Below, piece after piece: positions 33,826 through 43,075 of a stretch of 64,000 nt of DNA (its first letter is position 1; each line of letters begins with the position of its first letter). The position numbers were made by a program, and so were the translations under genes. The notes beneath the pieces were generated by a model that was given only the letters and a program-made list of their open reading frames with translations, had not been told where the DNA came from and did not search any database. Location of the stretch: the NCBI GenBank assembly GCA_964447175.1, contig CAYURP010000012.1, positions 1 to 64,000 on the forward strand, read 5' to 3'. This DNA comes from CAYURP01 sp964447175 (GTDB lineage: Bacteria > Zixibacteria > MSB-5A5 > SM23-73-2).

Positions 33826-34479
33826 ATGAAATTTTTTATCGATACGGCTAATCTGGACGAAATAAAGGAAGCTGCGAGTTTAGGGATTTTAGACGGGGTT
33901 ACCACAAATCCTACTCTTCTCTCCAAGGAAAAGGACCGGGGCGATTTCAAAACCATCTTACGTGAGATCTGTGAAGTGGTGGATGGTTCGGTATCAGCGG
34001 AAGCTATCAGTTCCGACAGGGATGGGCTGGTGAAGGAAGCAGTGGAGCTTTCCAAGATTCACAAAAATATTGTGATAAAGGTCCCTATCACTAAGGAAGG
34101 GATAAAGGCCATGAAAATTTTGTCCACCAAAGGGATCCGTACTAACTGCACCCTGGTTTTTTCCCCTATTCAGGCGCTTTTAGCAGCTAAGGCTGGAGCA
34201 TCCTTTGTTAGTCCTTTTGTGGGCAGGCTGGATGATGCCTCCCATGTGGGAATGGATTTGGTGGAACAGATCGTTTCTATTTTTGATAACTACGATATAT
34301 CCACTGAGGTAATCGTGGCCAGCATCAGGAATCCCCTGCATGCGGTGGAAGCTGCCCTGATGGGTGCAGACATTGCCACTATCCCCTTCAAGGTCATTGA
34401 ACAATTAATCAAACATCCCTTAACCGATGTAGGAATAAAGAAATTCCAAGAGGATTGGGAAAAAGTAAAAAAGGCTTAA
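33826..34479 (+). CDS. tal: Transaldolase / fructose-6-phosphate aldolase-like (TalC/MipB family)
   Basis: The 217 residues are the short, decameric transaldolase type. Asp6 (FFIDTANLDE), TTNPT (26-30) and the Schiff-base Lys85 (IVIKVPIT) are all present, together with SPFVGRLDD and the C-terminal GADIATIPF. The group includes both transaldolases of the pentose phosphate pathway and fructose-6-phosphate aldolases; the sequence alone does not separate them. TTTTGGAGG precedes the ATG. It lies between truA and purB with short gaps. Confidence 0.92.
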   Translation: MKFFIDTANLDEIKEAASLGILDGVTTNPTLLSKEKDRGDFKTILREICEVVDGSVSAEAISSDRDGLVKEAVELSKIHKNIVIKVPITKEGIKAMKILSTKGIRTNCTLVFSPIQALLAAKAGASFVSPFVGRLDDASHVGMDLVEQIVSIFDNYDISTEVIVASIRNPLHAVEAALMGADIATIPFKVIEQLIKHPLTDVGIKKFQEDWEKVKKA

Positions 34480-34482
34480 GAT

Positions 34483-35778
34483 ATGATTCCAAGATATACT
34501 CTACCCGGGATGGGGGAGCTCTGGTCACAGGAGAATAAATACCGGAAGTGGCTTGAAGTTGAGCTCTTAGCTTGCGAAGCCAATGCAGCTTTAGGTAAGA
34601 TCCCCAAATCTGCCCTAGCTAAGATAAAAAAGAAGGCGAAATTCGATTCCGGAAGAATAGAAAAAATAGAGCAAAAGACCAGGCACGATCTTTTAGCTTT
34701 CGTTACCAACGTGGGAGAATATGTAGGTCCGGAATCAAAATATATCCACCTGGGTTTGACCTCCTATGATGTGGTGGATACAGCTCTTTCGGTTCTCTTA
34801 AGGGAAGCAGGTGAAATCATTCTAGCTGACCTAAGGGATTTAAGTCAGGAGATAAAAAAGAAGGCTTTAAAGTACAAATACGCTCCCATGATGGGAAGAA
34901 CTCACGGGGTTCATGCCGAACCTATCACCTTGGGTCTTAAATTCGCTCTCTGGTATGCGGAGACAGAGCGAAATATTCAACGTTTCAAAAGAGCAATCGA
35001 GACAATCTCTGTGGGAAAAATTTCGGGTTCAGTTGGGAACTACGCTCATGTCGATCCGCAGGTGGAAAAATATGTCTGTAAAAAACTGAAGCTAAAACCT
35101 GCTTCAGTATCATCTCAGATACTGCAGAGGGATCGGCATGCGGAGTTTTTAACTACCCTGGCAATTATAGGCTCCTCCATTGAGAAATTCGCTACCGAGA
35201 TCAGGAATCTGCAGAGGACCGAGATTCTGGAGATGGAGGAGGGGTTTGCCAAAGGACAAAAGGGATCCTCTTCCATGCCCCATAAGCGTAATCCCATTAC
35301 CTGTGAAAGGCTTTCCGGTCTGGCCCGGGTGGTTCGGGGATATGCCCTATCCAGCCTGGAAAACATAGCCTTGTGGCATGAAAGAGACCTGACCGATTCA
35401 TCAGTGGAGAGGGTGATCTTGCCTGATAGCACCACTCTGGTGGATTATATGTTGATCAAATTTACCCATATATTGAAGAATCTTTCGGTCTATCCGGAAA
35501 ACATGCTAAAGAATATTGAAAAAACGAAGGGGTTGATTTTCTCCCAGAGGGTTTTGATGAAGTTAACCCCAACAATCGGAAAGGTAAAAGCTTATCAGGT
35601 AGTCCAGTCCAATGCCATGAAAGCCTGGAATACTGATAAAGGTTTTATGGAGTTATTGAGACAGGATAAGAGGTTGACAAAAATATTAAGCGAAAAAGAG
35701 CTTGAGGATTGCTTCGACTTAAAATACTACTTAAAATTTGTGGATTACATTTTTAAAAGGGTTTTTGGTTCGGGTTAA
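34483..35778 (+). CDS. purB: Adenylosuccinate lyase
   Basis: This 431-residue fumarase-superfamily enzyme cleaves SAICAR and adenylosuccinate in purine synthesis. The superfamily signature GSSSMPHKRNP lies at about 261-271. GRTHGVHAEP (His) and LGLTSYDVVDTA near residue 90 complete the active site. Length is normal for the short bacterial type. It starts three bases after the transaldolase stop, and purS/purQ lie 1.5 kb downstream on the same strand. Confidence 0.97.
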   Translation: MIPRYTLPGMGELWSQENKYRKWLEVELLACEANAALGKIPKSALAKIKKKAKFDSGRIEKIEQKTRHDLLAFVTNVGEYVGPESKYIHLGLTSYDVVDTALSVLLREAGEIILADLRDLSQEIKKKALKYKYAPMMGRTHGVHAEPITLGLKFALWYAETERNIQRFKRAIETISVGKISGSVGNYAHVDPQVEKYVCKKLKLKPASVSSQILQRDRHAEFLTTLAIIGSSIEKFATEIRNLQRTEILEMEEGFAKGQKGSSSMPHKRNPITCERLSGLARVVRGYALSSLENIALWHERDLTDSSVERVILPDSTTLVDYMLIKFTHILKNLSVYPENMLKNIEKTKGLIFSQRVLMKLTPTIGKVKAYQVVQSNAMKAWNTDKGFMELLRQDKRLTKILSEKELEDCFDLKYYLKFVDYIFKRVFGSG

Positions 35779-35887
35779 TTAAATAAATTCAGGAAAAGAT
35801 AAGAAAGATTAAAGATTCCCACATAGATAAAGATGGATTAAGTTTGAATATGAAAATGAATCAAAAATCTGTGACCTGGAGTAGAAA

Positions 35888-36526
35888 ATGGCAAAAGAGG
35901 GGGTAAATTTAGTTCTGGGGACGTTGATTTTTTCTTTGGTTTTGTTTTTTCTGTCATTTTTGTTGCAAGGTGAGATTCTTTTCATTGGTGGTGGGCTCTT
36001 TTTGGTTTTGTCAATTCTTTTGGCCTTTTTTTTCAGAGATCCGGAAAGGAAAATTCCAGCAGGGCGAAATTTGATACTTGCCCCAGCAGATGGCAAAATA
36101 ATCTCCTTGGAAAATTTTTCGGAGAATGAGTTTTTAAAATACCCGGGTATTAAATTAAGCATATTCTTGTCCCTGTGGAATTCTCATATTAATCGAAATC
36201 CGATCTCCGGTGAAGTTAAAAAACTCAAATATCATCATGGGAGATTTCATCCTGCTTTCAAAGGAAATGCTTCCTCAGAGAATGAACAGGCTGAGATCTG
36301 GCTGGAAAACGAGCGGGTAAGAGTGATAATGAAACAGATAGCTGGCATTTTAGCCCGTAGGATTATCTGCAGATTGAAGCCCGGGGAAAGAATTTTGGCC
36401 GGGGAGAAATTTGGCATGATAAAATTCGGATCCCGGGTTGAGCTATGGTTGCCGGAGAAGGTAAAGATCAAGGTTCAGCTGAATGAAAAAGTAAAAGCCG
36501 GCGAGACCATTATAGGAAGCTATTGA
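35888..36526 (+). CDS. psd: Phosphatidylserine decarboxylase proenzyme (short type)
   Basis: The 212-residue protein makes phosphatidylethanolamine at the inner membrane. Two N-terminal helices (about 10-27 and 31-48) anchor it. FFRDPERKIP and LILAPADGKI are family motifs, and SLWNSHINRNPI holds the conserved His. The self-cleavage site that produces the pyruvoyl group is Gly181-Ser182 in KFGSRVELWLP. This is the short archaeal/Bacteroidetes-like Psd, not the longer proteobacterial form. Only one base separates it from the pssA frame, so the two act as a unit. Confidence 0.94.
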   Translation: MAKEGVNLVLGTLIFSLVLFFLSFLLQGEILFIGGGLFLVLSILLAFFFRDPERKIPAGRNLILAPADGKIISLENFSENEFLKYPGIKLSIFLSLWNSHINRNPISGEVKKLKYHHGRFHPAFKGNASSENEQAEIWLENERVRVIMKQIAGILARRIICRLKPGERILAGEKFGMIKFGSRVELWLPEKVKIKVQLNEKVKAGETIIGSY

Positions 36527-36527
36527 G

Positions 36528-37298
36528 ATGAAGGATATGAAAGGAATTTTCCCTGGATTTTTTACCATGGGGAGTATGCTCTGCGGATTTCTGTCTATAC
36601 TTCGGAGTCTGGATGGGAATGTGGTTCATGCTGTCTGGCTGGTCATACTGGCGGGTTTTTTTGATGCTTTGGATGGCAAGATTGCCCGATTTTCCGGATC
36701 TGTTTCCCAGTTCGGAAAAGAGCTGGATTCCTTTGCTGATCTGGTTTCCTTTGGCATTGCTCCGGCTGTTCTCCTTTATTCCCTCAAGATTCACTATCTG
36801 ACCGAATGGGGGTGGATCCTGGGATTTGTTTTCATTTTGTGTGGAGCCTTCAGGCTGGCTCGTTTCAATCTTCGATCGAAATCAGAGCAAACCCTTTACT
36901 ATATGGGTCTTCCTATCCCGGTGACAGGCATAACCATTGTCGGATATACCCTTTTCTGCTATGAGCTTTGGGGTCAGTTGAGATATCCGGAGATATTAAT
37001 TGCCATGATTGTGGTCTTCTCCGGGTTGATGGTTTCTGGGCTGACCTATGATACCTTTCCCAGATTTTCCTTGAACACTCAGAAAAATAAGGTTAAATTA
37101 TTTTGTATTTTTGTTGCGGTTATAGCTGTTTTGATCAAACCCCGGTTGATGATTTTCCCTTTGGGCCTGATCTATGTGCTCTCCGGGATCGGTAGAGAGG
37201 TTTACAAATTAGTACACATCGAACGTAAAAATAAAGTGACCCGAAGCCCTCAAAAGGAGTTCAGAGATGATGTCAAACCCTCAAGCTATGAAAAATAA
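36528..37298 (+). CDS. pssA: CDP-diacylglycerol-serine O-phosphatidyltransferase
   Basis: This 256-residue membrane enzyme makes phosphatidylserine for the decarboxylase encoded just upstream. The CDP-alcohol phosphotransferase motif is complete: Asp46, Asp49-Gly50, Ala53-Arg54, Gly63, Asp67 and Asp71. About eight hydrophobic segments follow. The 3' end overlaps the purS start by 32 bp, which may couple lipid and purine genes translationally. Confidence 0.95.
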   Translation: MKDMKGIFPGFFTMGSMLCGFLSILRSLDGNVVHAVWLVILAGFFDALDGKIARFSGSVSQFGKELDSFADLVSFGIAPAVLLYSLKIHYLTEWGWILGFVFILCGAFRLARFNLRSKSEQTLYYMGLPIPVTGITIVGYTLFCYELWGQLRYPEILIAMIVVFSGLMVSGLTYDTFPRFSLNTQKNKVKLFCIFVAVIAVLIKPRLMIFPLGLIYVLSGIGREVYKLVHIERKNKVTRSPQKEFRDDVKPSSYEK

Positions 37299-37551
37299 AA
37301 AGAAAAGACACTTTCAGGCTGTAATTTACGTTAAATTAAAGGACGGAGTACTGGATCCTCAAGGATCCACCATCAAACGAGCCCTGGGGAATATGGGTTA
37401 CAGGGGGATAGAGGATGTTAGATCAGGCAAGGTTTTCGAGATAACCTTAAACTCCAACAACAAGGAAGAGACAGAAAAGATGTTAGATCAAATCTGCAAA
37501 AAGCTTTTAGCTAACCCGGTAATTGAGAAATATAATTTTGAGGTAAAATGA
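37267..37551 (+). CDS. purS: Phosphoribosylformylglycinamidine synthase subunit PurS
   Basis: The 94-residue protein is the small bridging subunit of the PurSQL complex. AVIYVKLKDGVLDPQG, RALGNMGYRGIEDVRSGK and MLDQICKKLLANPVIEKY are the usual PurS blocks. AAGGAG precedes the ATG at 37267, inside the end of pssA. A second ATG at codon 8 is possible. purQ follows with a 4-bp overlap; purL is not in the window. Confidence 0.95.
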   Translation: MMSNPQAMKNKKKRHFQAVIYVKLKDGVLDPQGSTIKRALGNMGYRGIEDVRSGKVFEITLNSNNKEETEKMLDQICKKLLANPVIEKYNFEVK

Positions 37552-38252
37552 AATTCGGAGTAATAATTTTCCCTGGATCCAACTGTGACTATGATGCCTA
37601 CCGGGCAGTGAAGGATGTTTTAAAAGAGGAGGTGGAGTTTCTCTGGCACCAGGATACCTCCCTGAATGATTGTGACTGCGTGATTTTGCCCGGTGGATTT
37701 TCCTATGGAGATTATCTAAGAACCGGTGCCATTGCCCGTTTTTCTCCCATTATGCGAAGAGTGGTTAAGTTTGCCCAGGAGGGCGGATTAGTTTTAGGCA
37801 TCTGTAACGGATTTCAGATACTTTTGGAATCCGGCCTTCTACCCGGCGCCATGCTCAGGAATCAAGGATTGAGGTTCGCGTGTAAATATGTGTATATAAG
37901 AACAGAAGCAACTGCTACACCTTTTACCAATCTGTGCAAAGAAAATCAAGTGCTTAAAATTCCTGTAGCTCACTCGGATGGCAATTACTATATCCCAGAA
38001 CCAGAGCTGAAAAGATTAAAAGATAAAAGTCAAATAATTTTTCGATATTGCCATCCCTCTGGAAATCTGGATCCAGTTTATAATCCCAATGGAGCTTTGG
38101 ACAATATAGCCGGGATCTGCAATGAAAAAAGAAATGTGCTGGGAATGATGCCCCATCCAGAGAGGGCATCAGAAAAGATCCTGGGCTCAAAAGACGGGGT
38201 ATATATATTTAGATCTATTGTGAATTTCCTCAAAAGGGAGAAACGTTTTTGA
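37548..38252 (+). CDS. purQ: Phosphoribosylformylglycinamidine synthase subunit PurQ
   Basis: This 234-residue class I glutamine amidotransferase supplies ammonia to PurL. The nucleophile is Cys86 in LGICNGFQ; the His and Glu of the triad lie in GMMPHPERA. FPGSNCD and LPGGFSYGDYLR are PurQ signatures. It overlaps purS by ATGA and the next gene by TTGA. Confidence 0.97.
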   Translation: MKFGVIIFPGSNCDYDAYRAVKDVLKEEVEFLWHQDTSLNDCDCVILPGGFSYGDYLRTGAIARFSPIMRRVVKFAQEGGLVLGICNGFQILLESGLLPGAMLRNQGLRFACKYVYIRTEATATPFTNLCKENQVLKIPVAHSDGNYYIPEPELKRLKDKSQIIFRYCHPSGNLDPVYNPNGALDNIAGICNEKRNVLGMMPHPERASEKILGSKDGVYIFRSIVNFLKREKRF

Positions 38253-38515
38253 AAACCCTGGATATTACTTTCGTGGTAGTAGCACTAATCCTGGCAGCTG
38301 TTATCGGAGGATTGATCGGGGATATAGTGGGCTCTTTTCTTCTGGAGGGAGCAGTTAAAACCTTATTTGAGAAGTCAATTGACATAGGTCTCAAGCCTTT
38401 CACCTGGGAGCTTTATGCCATATCTTTGACTTTTGGTCTGATGATCAAGATAAATTTCGTTAGCATATTAATGATCATTTTAGTTATAGCGTATTTTAGG
38501 TGGTGGCATTTATGA
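38249..38515 (+). CDS. Small membrane protein, DUF4321-like
   Basis: The 88 residues form three hydrophobic segments (about 6-28, 51-66, 68-83) and contain the motif pattern GGLIGDIVGSFL and FTWELYAISLTFGLMIKIN, which resembles DUF4321 proteins that precede tatA or mre genes in other bacteria. The start is TTG overlapping the purQ stop. Function is unknown; position next to tatA suggests an envelope role. Confidence 0.65.
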   Translation: MKTLDITFVVVALILAAVIGGLIGDIVGSFLLEGAVKTLFEKSIDIGLKPFTWELYAISLTFGLMIKINFVSILMIILVIAYFRWWHL

Positions 38516-38549
38516 TTGATTTTACAACGAACAATAATCGGAGGTCAAT

Positions 38550-38774
38550 ATGCTTGGAGGAATTGGAGCACAGGAACTTATCCTGATATTTCTGGTGATC
38601 CTTCTTTTGTTTGGTGCAAAAAGGATACCGGAGATCGCATCCGGATTGGGAAAGGGGCTCAGGGAGTTTAAAAAGGCGATGAGGGAGACTCAAGATGAAA
38701 TAGAGAAAGCCGGAGAGGAAAAAAAGACAGAGGATAAGAAAAGCGAAGACGAGTCACCGGAGAAAAAAACTTAG
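38550..38774 (+). CDS. tatA: Twin-arginine translocase subunit TatA
   Basis: The 74-residue protein has one membrane helix (ELILIFLVILLLFGAKRIPEIA) with the FGxKRxPE hinge, an amphipathic helix (LGKGLREFKKAM) and a Lys/Glu-rich tail. These are the marks of TatA/TatE, which forms the Tat pore. CGGAGG lies upstream of the ATG. tatC is not in the window. Confidence 0.95.
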   Translation: MLGGIGAQELILIFLVILLLFGAKRIPEIASGLGKGLREFKKAMRETQDEIEKAGEEKKTEDKKSEDESPEKKT

Positions 38775-38789
38775 TTGGGTGGATAAATT

Positions 38790-39239
38790 ATGGCACTTTT
38801 CGATCGGAAAGATATTCAAAAAATTGCTGCCTGTCTGAAAACCACTTTGGAGAAGGAAAAGGACCATTTCCGGCTGAAGATAGAATCTGAGAAAAGGACT
38901 TTGATTCTGGAGATCTATCCCTCAGTCAAGCTGGGCAAAAAGGAGGGTTCTTTGGTTGTGGTCTATACTCCCAACTCCCATCTTCAACTTCATAACTGCT
39001 CAGGTTACGTGATCTCAGAGGAGTTAGGGGAGGTTACCTTTGTGGGCGAGACAAAAGAAAAGATCTCCGGCTTGGTGGTGGAACGCAAAGCTGCTTGTGC
39101 CCTATATGCTAATGTCAAACGGGAGCTGATCTCAGGCGATTTCACCAAATTGGGCATCGAAGTAATGCTTTCTGGAGTAGCCTTATCCCTGGCTGAGGAG
39201 ATACTGGAAAAAACGCAAAAAGATAATTCCTCATCTTAG
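38790..39239 (+). CDS. Conserved-looking unknown protein after tatA
   Basis: I do not recognise this 149-residue protein. It appears as an alpha/beta fold: an N-terminal helix (RKDIQKIAACLKTTLEKEK), a beta-rich middle (RLKIESEKRTLILEIYPS, GSLVVVYTPNSHLQLH, GEVTFVGETKEKISGLVVER) and two C-terminal helices. It has no signal peptide or membrane helix, so it is probably cytosolic. Two Cys (CSGYV, AACAL) are not in a metal motif. It begins 15 bp past tatA with TGGGTGG upstream and probably shares its transcript. Confidence 0.6.
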   Translation: MALFDRKDIQKIAACLKTTLEKEKDHFRLKIESEKRTLILEIYPSVKLGKKEGSLVVVYTPNSHLQLHNCSGYVISEELGEVTFVGETKEKISGLVVERKAACALYANVKRELISGDFTKLGIEVMLSGVALSLAEEILEKTQKDNSSS

Positions 39240-39416
39240 TCTGAGTTTGAGATAACCGTCTCAGATCTACGTAGGACCTCACCCTTTTTCCTTGACAACT
39301 GAGGTTTTTCTGAAGAAACGTAGAGTTGATAATCCCTTGTAAACAAAGCGAGCTTTTCTTCTTAAAACAGGGTTTTTCAGGTGAGATTGTAGTTGCTCGA
39401 CTCATCGAACTAACAA

Positions 39417-39597
39417 GCCCAATAAATTGGGCATCTATGAAAGATCAAGCGGTAGCCATGGGGTAGCCGTCCCCCTTAAGCGGGATGAGAATAATGCTTT
39501 GAGTTATGATAATTTCGCAACCTAAAGGTTGCGGCTACCATCTTCTGCTACGTTTCATATGTTCTCTGTTAGATGTAGAGGAAAGCTTTAGCTTTCC
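39417..39597. repeat. REP-like hairpin cluster left of the IS element
   Basis: Elements: 39417-39432 GCCCAATAAATTGGGC; 39463 GTAG, one base, then CGTCCC/GGGATG (same hairpin as at 23133); 39516-39533 CGCAACCT/AGGTTGCG, followed by G and CTAC; 39575 GTAG, one base, then GGAAAGC/GCTTTCC (to 39597), closely related to the hairpin at 16991. A further small stem TCCAC/GTGGA is at 39620-39632. No gene is visible in 39240-39641 apart from the repeats. Confidence 0.75.
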
Positions 39598-39636
39598 ATT
39601 ATTTCTTCCCCCAATCCCTTCCACCAAGTGGAGGTC

Positions 39637-40885
39637 TAAAGTGTACTATCAACCTACATCGGTAACAGAACTATCAACTTACATGGGTGACACCTTTTGG
39701 CATGTTATCTTAGTAGTTAGAAACCAGGAGGTAGACATGCCATGGGATAATAAAACCCCATTTGAACAAGGGTGGTTCATGTTACAAAAGCTTTTTCAGG
39801 AGAAAACTCCAGTAACTAAGATAGCAAAGGGGTTTGGTGTTTCCCGTAAGACCTTCTATAAGTTCAAGCAACGTTTTGAAGCTGAGGGAGTTGCAGGTTT
39901 ACAGGATCGGAGTCGTGCTCCTCACCAAAGACCCAGAAAGATTCCACAGGTAGTGGAGGAGGCGATCGTAGAACTTCGTTGTCAACATCCTGACTTTGGA
40001 CCTGTTCGTCTCCAGGCGGAGCTAAAAAACTTAGGGATAGACCCCCCTTATCATCAAGGGATTCAAAATGTTTTAGTCCGTCATCATCTTAACGGCTGGA
40101 ACGCTCCGGAAAAAAGGGAATACCGCCGATTTGAGTGCTCATCTCCTAATGAACTCTGGCAGTTAGATACCAAAGGCTTTTTCATCATCAAGGGTTGGGG
40201 TAAAGCTTTTCCCCTTAACATCCTGGATGGTTATTCCCGTTTTTGCATTGCCAGCCAACTTCTCCCTTTAGAAAGAAGCGAATATATCTTAGATACTTTA
40301 GAAAAAGCTATTGCCACTTATGGAAGACCTCAATATCTTATGACCGATAACGGAGTCTGGTTTGTTCACAGAGATAAAGCCTTAACCCGAGTGCAGACGT
40401 TTCTTAAAGATCAGGGTATTTTCCACATCCTCACCGGAGTACGTCGCCCTACTACCATAGGTAAAGTAGAACGATTTCATCGGACTTTGAATCGGGAGCT
40501 GATTAAAAAATTTCGCTTTAAAGACTTGGTCGAAGCTCAGGAAGCTTTTGATACCTTCCGCTGGTATTATAACTATCAAAGCCACATCAGGCTCTGGATA
40601 ATCTTCCTCCCATCTCTCGGTATAAGTTCGTGCAACGACAGTTTCCAAAACCTCCTGTGCCTATCTTCTATCCCCAAGGGAGCTTGTTAAGAAAGATCCG
40701 GGGCAATGGTTGTATTAGTTTCAATGGTAATGAGATTTTCATCTCCCACATACTGATTGGCAAAATTGTTAAAATTGAACAAACCCAAAAAAACTGGGAG
40801 ATCTATTATGATAAAAATCTGATTAAATCTGTAACTCATGTCAGTTGATAATCTTGTAACCTGTGTTACTTGATAATACACTTTA
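39637..40885 (+). mobile_element. IS481-like insertion sequence with long imperfect inverted ends
   Basis: The left end (from 39637, TAAAGTGTACTATCAA...) and the inverted right end (from 40885, TAAAGTGTATTATCAA...) align over about 55 bp with roughly 75-80% identity. Each end contains two tandem copies of a 22-23-bp sub-unit (CTATCAAC..ACAT.GGT.ACA). The element is about 1.25 kb and encodes one transposase, interrupted by a frameshift. No clear target duplication flanks it. Repeat clusters lie on both sides. Confidence 0.8.
39737..40848 (+). pseudogene. IS481-like DDE transposase, single frameshift
   Basis: ATG 39737 follows CAGGAGGTAGAC. An N-terminal helix-turn-helix (PVTKIAKGFGVSRKTFYKFK, residues 25-44) precedes an rve integrase core with Asp144 (WQLDTKG), Asp204 (MTDNG) and Glu245 (GKVERFHRTL). 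The frame is intact through NYQ near residue 281, then shifts at about 40581: the frame as read gives an unrelated tail ending at 40690, while the other frame continues PHQALDNLPPISRYK and runs to a stop at 40848, the expected transposase C-terminus. One base appears to be missing. This could be true decay, a sequencing error or a rare programmed frameshift. Confidence 0.85.
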
Positions 40886-40903
40886 CGCCCGACGAAAATA
40901 AAC

Positions 40904-41007
40904 TTATCCCTCCGCAAAATTTTTATTTTAGGTATATAATTTCACCCACCTTGAGGGCAAGGTGGGTCTATCATATACAAAGGGGAATATTGTAATTTTG
41001 TTTTCCA
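40904..41007. repeat. About 103-bp dispersed repeat, copy A
   Basis: This block aligns with 43076-43177 at about 80% identity in direct orientation. It contains the hairpin ACCCACCTTG/CAAGGTGGGT (40944-40967) with loop AGGG, whose stem also occurs at 16959-16982. The gap 40886-41186 otherwise holds AT-rich DNA leading to the next gene's SD. Confidence 0.75.
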
Positions 41008-41186
41008 TTCAAATCATGGTTGAGGAACTTAAGTTCAGCTTTTTCCGTTTTAATTATGTTTCAAATTCTAATACTAAAACCAGTTTAACTATTTCGATTA
41101 CATTCATGTAAAATTAATCTTGATTTATGTAAAAACCTCCATTAATTATCCGAATATGTTAACTCTTAACCTTTAGGAGGTTTTCA

Positions 41187-42851
41187 GTGAAACGCTTCAC
41201 TTTAATAGCTGGTCTTGTTCTTTTGGTGTTTCTTGTCAGCTTGAGTCTGGCTGAAATCCCCAGGCTGATAAACTATCAGGGGATGCTCACAACTCCAGCC
41301 GGAAACCCGGTGACGGATGGGCAATACAATTTAACTTTTAAAATCTATGGTTCTGAATCAGGAGACGATTCCCTGTGGTGGGAGCATCATAGTGGTGTGC
41401 AGGTAACCGATGGACTGTTTAACGTGATTTTGGGGAGCATAAGTTCGATTTCCTCGTCAGTTTTCCAGGACAGCCTCAGATATCTCGGGATCCAAGTAGA
41501 AACTGATCTGGAGCTCACTCCCCGAATCAGGCTTACCAGTGTAAGTTATGCTTATCGGTCTTTGGTGGCAGATAGCGCAGTTGTAGCTGTATCTGCTCCT
41601 ACTGGTGGCGGCTGGATAGATGAGGGGACAGCAGTCAGGTTGGTAACCGATACAGACAAAGTCGGCATCGGGACATCAACTCCCGGCGCACAGCTTGAAG
41701 TGTCTTCCACTGGTGAGGTGGATATGTGGCTCAACCGCGGGGATAAATCCTGGGCCGCCGTCCTTGACTTCAGAAGAGGGGGAAGCCACGATTGGGCAAT
41801 CCTTACCCCCTCGGGCGACACCAGCCTGTTAATTTTAAACCAAAACTTTGATGTAGTGCAGTCATTTCTGCAAAACGGTAATGTTGGTATCGGGACCGCC
41901 AGCCCAAACGCGAAGCTTGATGTCAGCGGGCATATTAATACCGCTGACTCTTACTTGATAACTGGAAATCGAGTTCTTACTGCTCCGGGTAATGATAATA
42001 CCTTTGTGGGTATTAATTCTGGAACTGCTAACACGGGAAACAAAAATACTTTTCTGGGAGAGTCAGCGGGTTTCTTAAATACGTCTGGAAGTGGAAACAC
42101 ATTCCTCGGTTCAGGAGTTGGATATATGAATACTACAGGTGGAAACAATACTTTCATTGGAAGAGAGGTGGGCAAGCTTTCTACTGGTTCGGATAACGTG
42201 TTCGTGGGCTCTGGTTCGGGTGCCTGGAATACCTCAGGCAGTTTCAATACCTATTTGGGATCAGGTGCAGGTTTTTCTAACAGCAAAGGGATTAACAATA
42301 CGTTCTTGGGCTGCAATGCGGGTCTTTATGACACCGGAAGTGGGAATGTCTTTATCGGATATCAGGCTGGATACAATGAAAAAGGCTTCAATAAACTCTA
42401 TATCGCTAACAGCAATGTTAATCCCCCTTTGATTTATGGGGATTTTTCTACTGGTAATATCGGACTGGGCACCACCAATCCAACTCGCAAATTGCACATA
42501 GTAGGGGATAATCCAAGAATCTTAATTGAGGCCAGTTCAATAAACCCGGAGGTCAACTTCAGGAACAGTGGTGATTCTGATTCAGAATTTTGGTCGTTAT
42601 ATAAACATGGAACAACCGATGATTTTCGATTCTACCAGAATGGTGACAAAGTCACTATTCAAAACGGCACGGGCAACGTTGGCATAGGGACGACCAATCC
42701 GCAGAGAGCTTTACATATCTCAGACGTACTCCGGCTCCAACCCCGGGGATCAGCTCCATCAAACCCGTCTGAAGGTGATATCTACGTGAGCTCATCAAAT
42801 CATCACATATATTGTTATCTGGATGGCACCTGGAAGCAGTTAGATAATTGA
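41187..42851 (+). CDS. Secreted repeat protein with predicted beta-helix (tail-fibre-like) region
   Basis: The frame begins with GTG after TTTAGGAGG and encodes 554 residues. A signal peptide (LIAGLVLLVFLVSLSLA) leads into IPRLINYQGMLT, a module typical of exported proteins from Bacteroidetes-like phyla. Then come NVGIGTTNPxxKLHI-type units (at about 153, 231, 428 and 499) as in phage tail fibres, and between about residues 270 and 410 a series of short glycine/asparagine repeats of the form GNTFLGSGAGxxNTSG. Such repeats are expected to wind into a beta-helix. The C-terminus ends IYCYLDGTWKQLDN. A surface-fibre or adhesin role is inference. No dockerin or lipobox is present. Confidence 0.8.
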   Translation: MKRFTLIAGLVLLVFLVSLSLAEIPRLINYQGMLTTPAGNPVTDGQYNLTFKIYGSESGDDSLWWEHHSGVQVTDGLFNVILGSISSISSSVFQDSLRYLGIQVETDLELTPRIRLTSVSYAYRSLVADSAVVAVSAPTGGGWIDEGTAVRLVTDTDKVGIGTSTPGAQLEVSSTGEVDMWLNRGDKSWAAVLDFRRGGSHDWAILTPSGDTSLLILNQNFDVVQSFLQNGNVGIGTASPNAKLDVSGHINTADSYLITGNRVLTAPGNDNTFVGINSGTANTGNKNTFLGESAGFLNTSGSGNTFLGSGVGYMNTTGGNNTFIGREVGKLSTGSDNVFVGSGSGAWNTSGSFNTYLGSGAGFSNSKGINNTFLGCNAGLYDTGSGNVFIGYQAGYNEKGFNKLYIANSNVNPPLIYGDFSTGNIGLGTTNPTRKLHIVGDNPRILIEASSINPEVNFRNSGDSDSEFWSLYKHGTTDDFRFYQNGDKVTIQNGTGNVGIGTTNPQRALHISDVLRLQPRGSAPSNPSEGDIYVSSSNHHIYCYLDGTWKQLDN

Positions 42852-43075
42852 AGCCCCTAACGACAAAAATAGGAATTCGGTAACCTCATCTTGTCCTTAA
42901 GTAGGGTTTTTCATTTGTGTAGAGGAGACCTTCAGGTCTCCAGGGGAGGTGAGAGAATCTAATTGTTTCTGACAGATCTCCGGACCTTGTCCAGCTAATT
43001 CTAGGTCAGAAGACCCAGAACTACCCAGCTAATGAATCGGAGCCATCAAGGATCTGCTACGCGTAGAGGAGGGTT

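Noticed and set aside
40630..40848. Separate small gene after the transposase
   Set aside because: It is the shifted C-terminus of the same transposase and contains the expected continuation.
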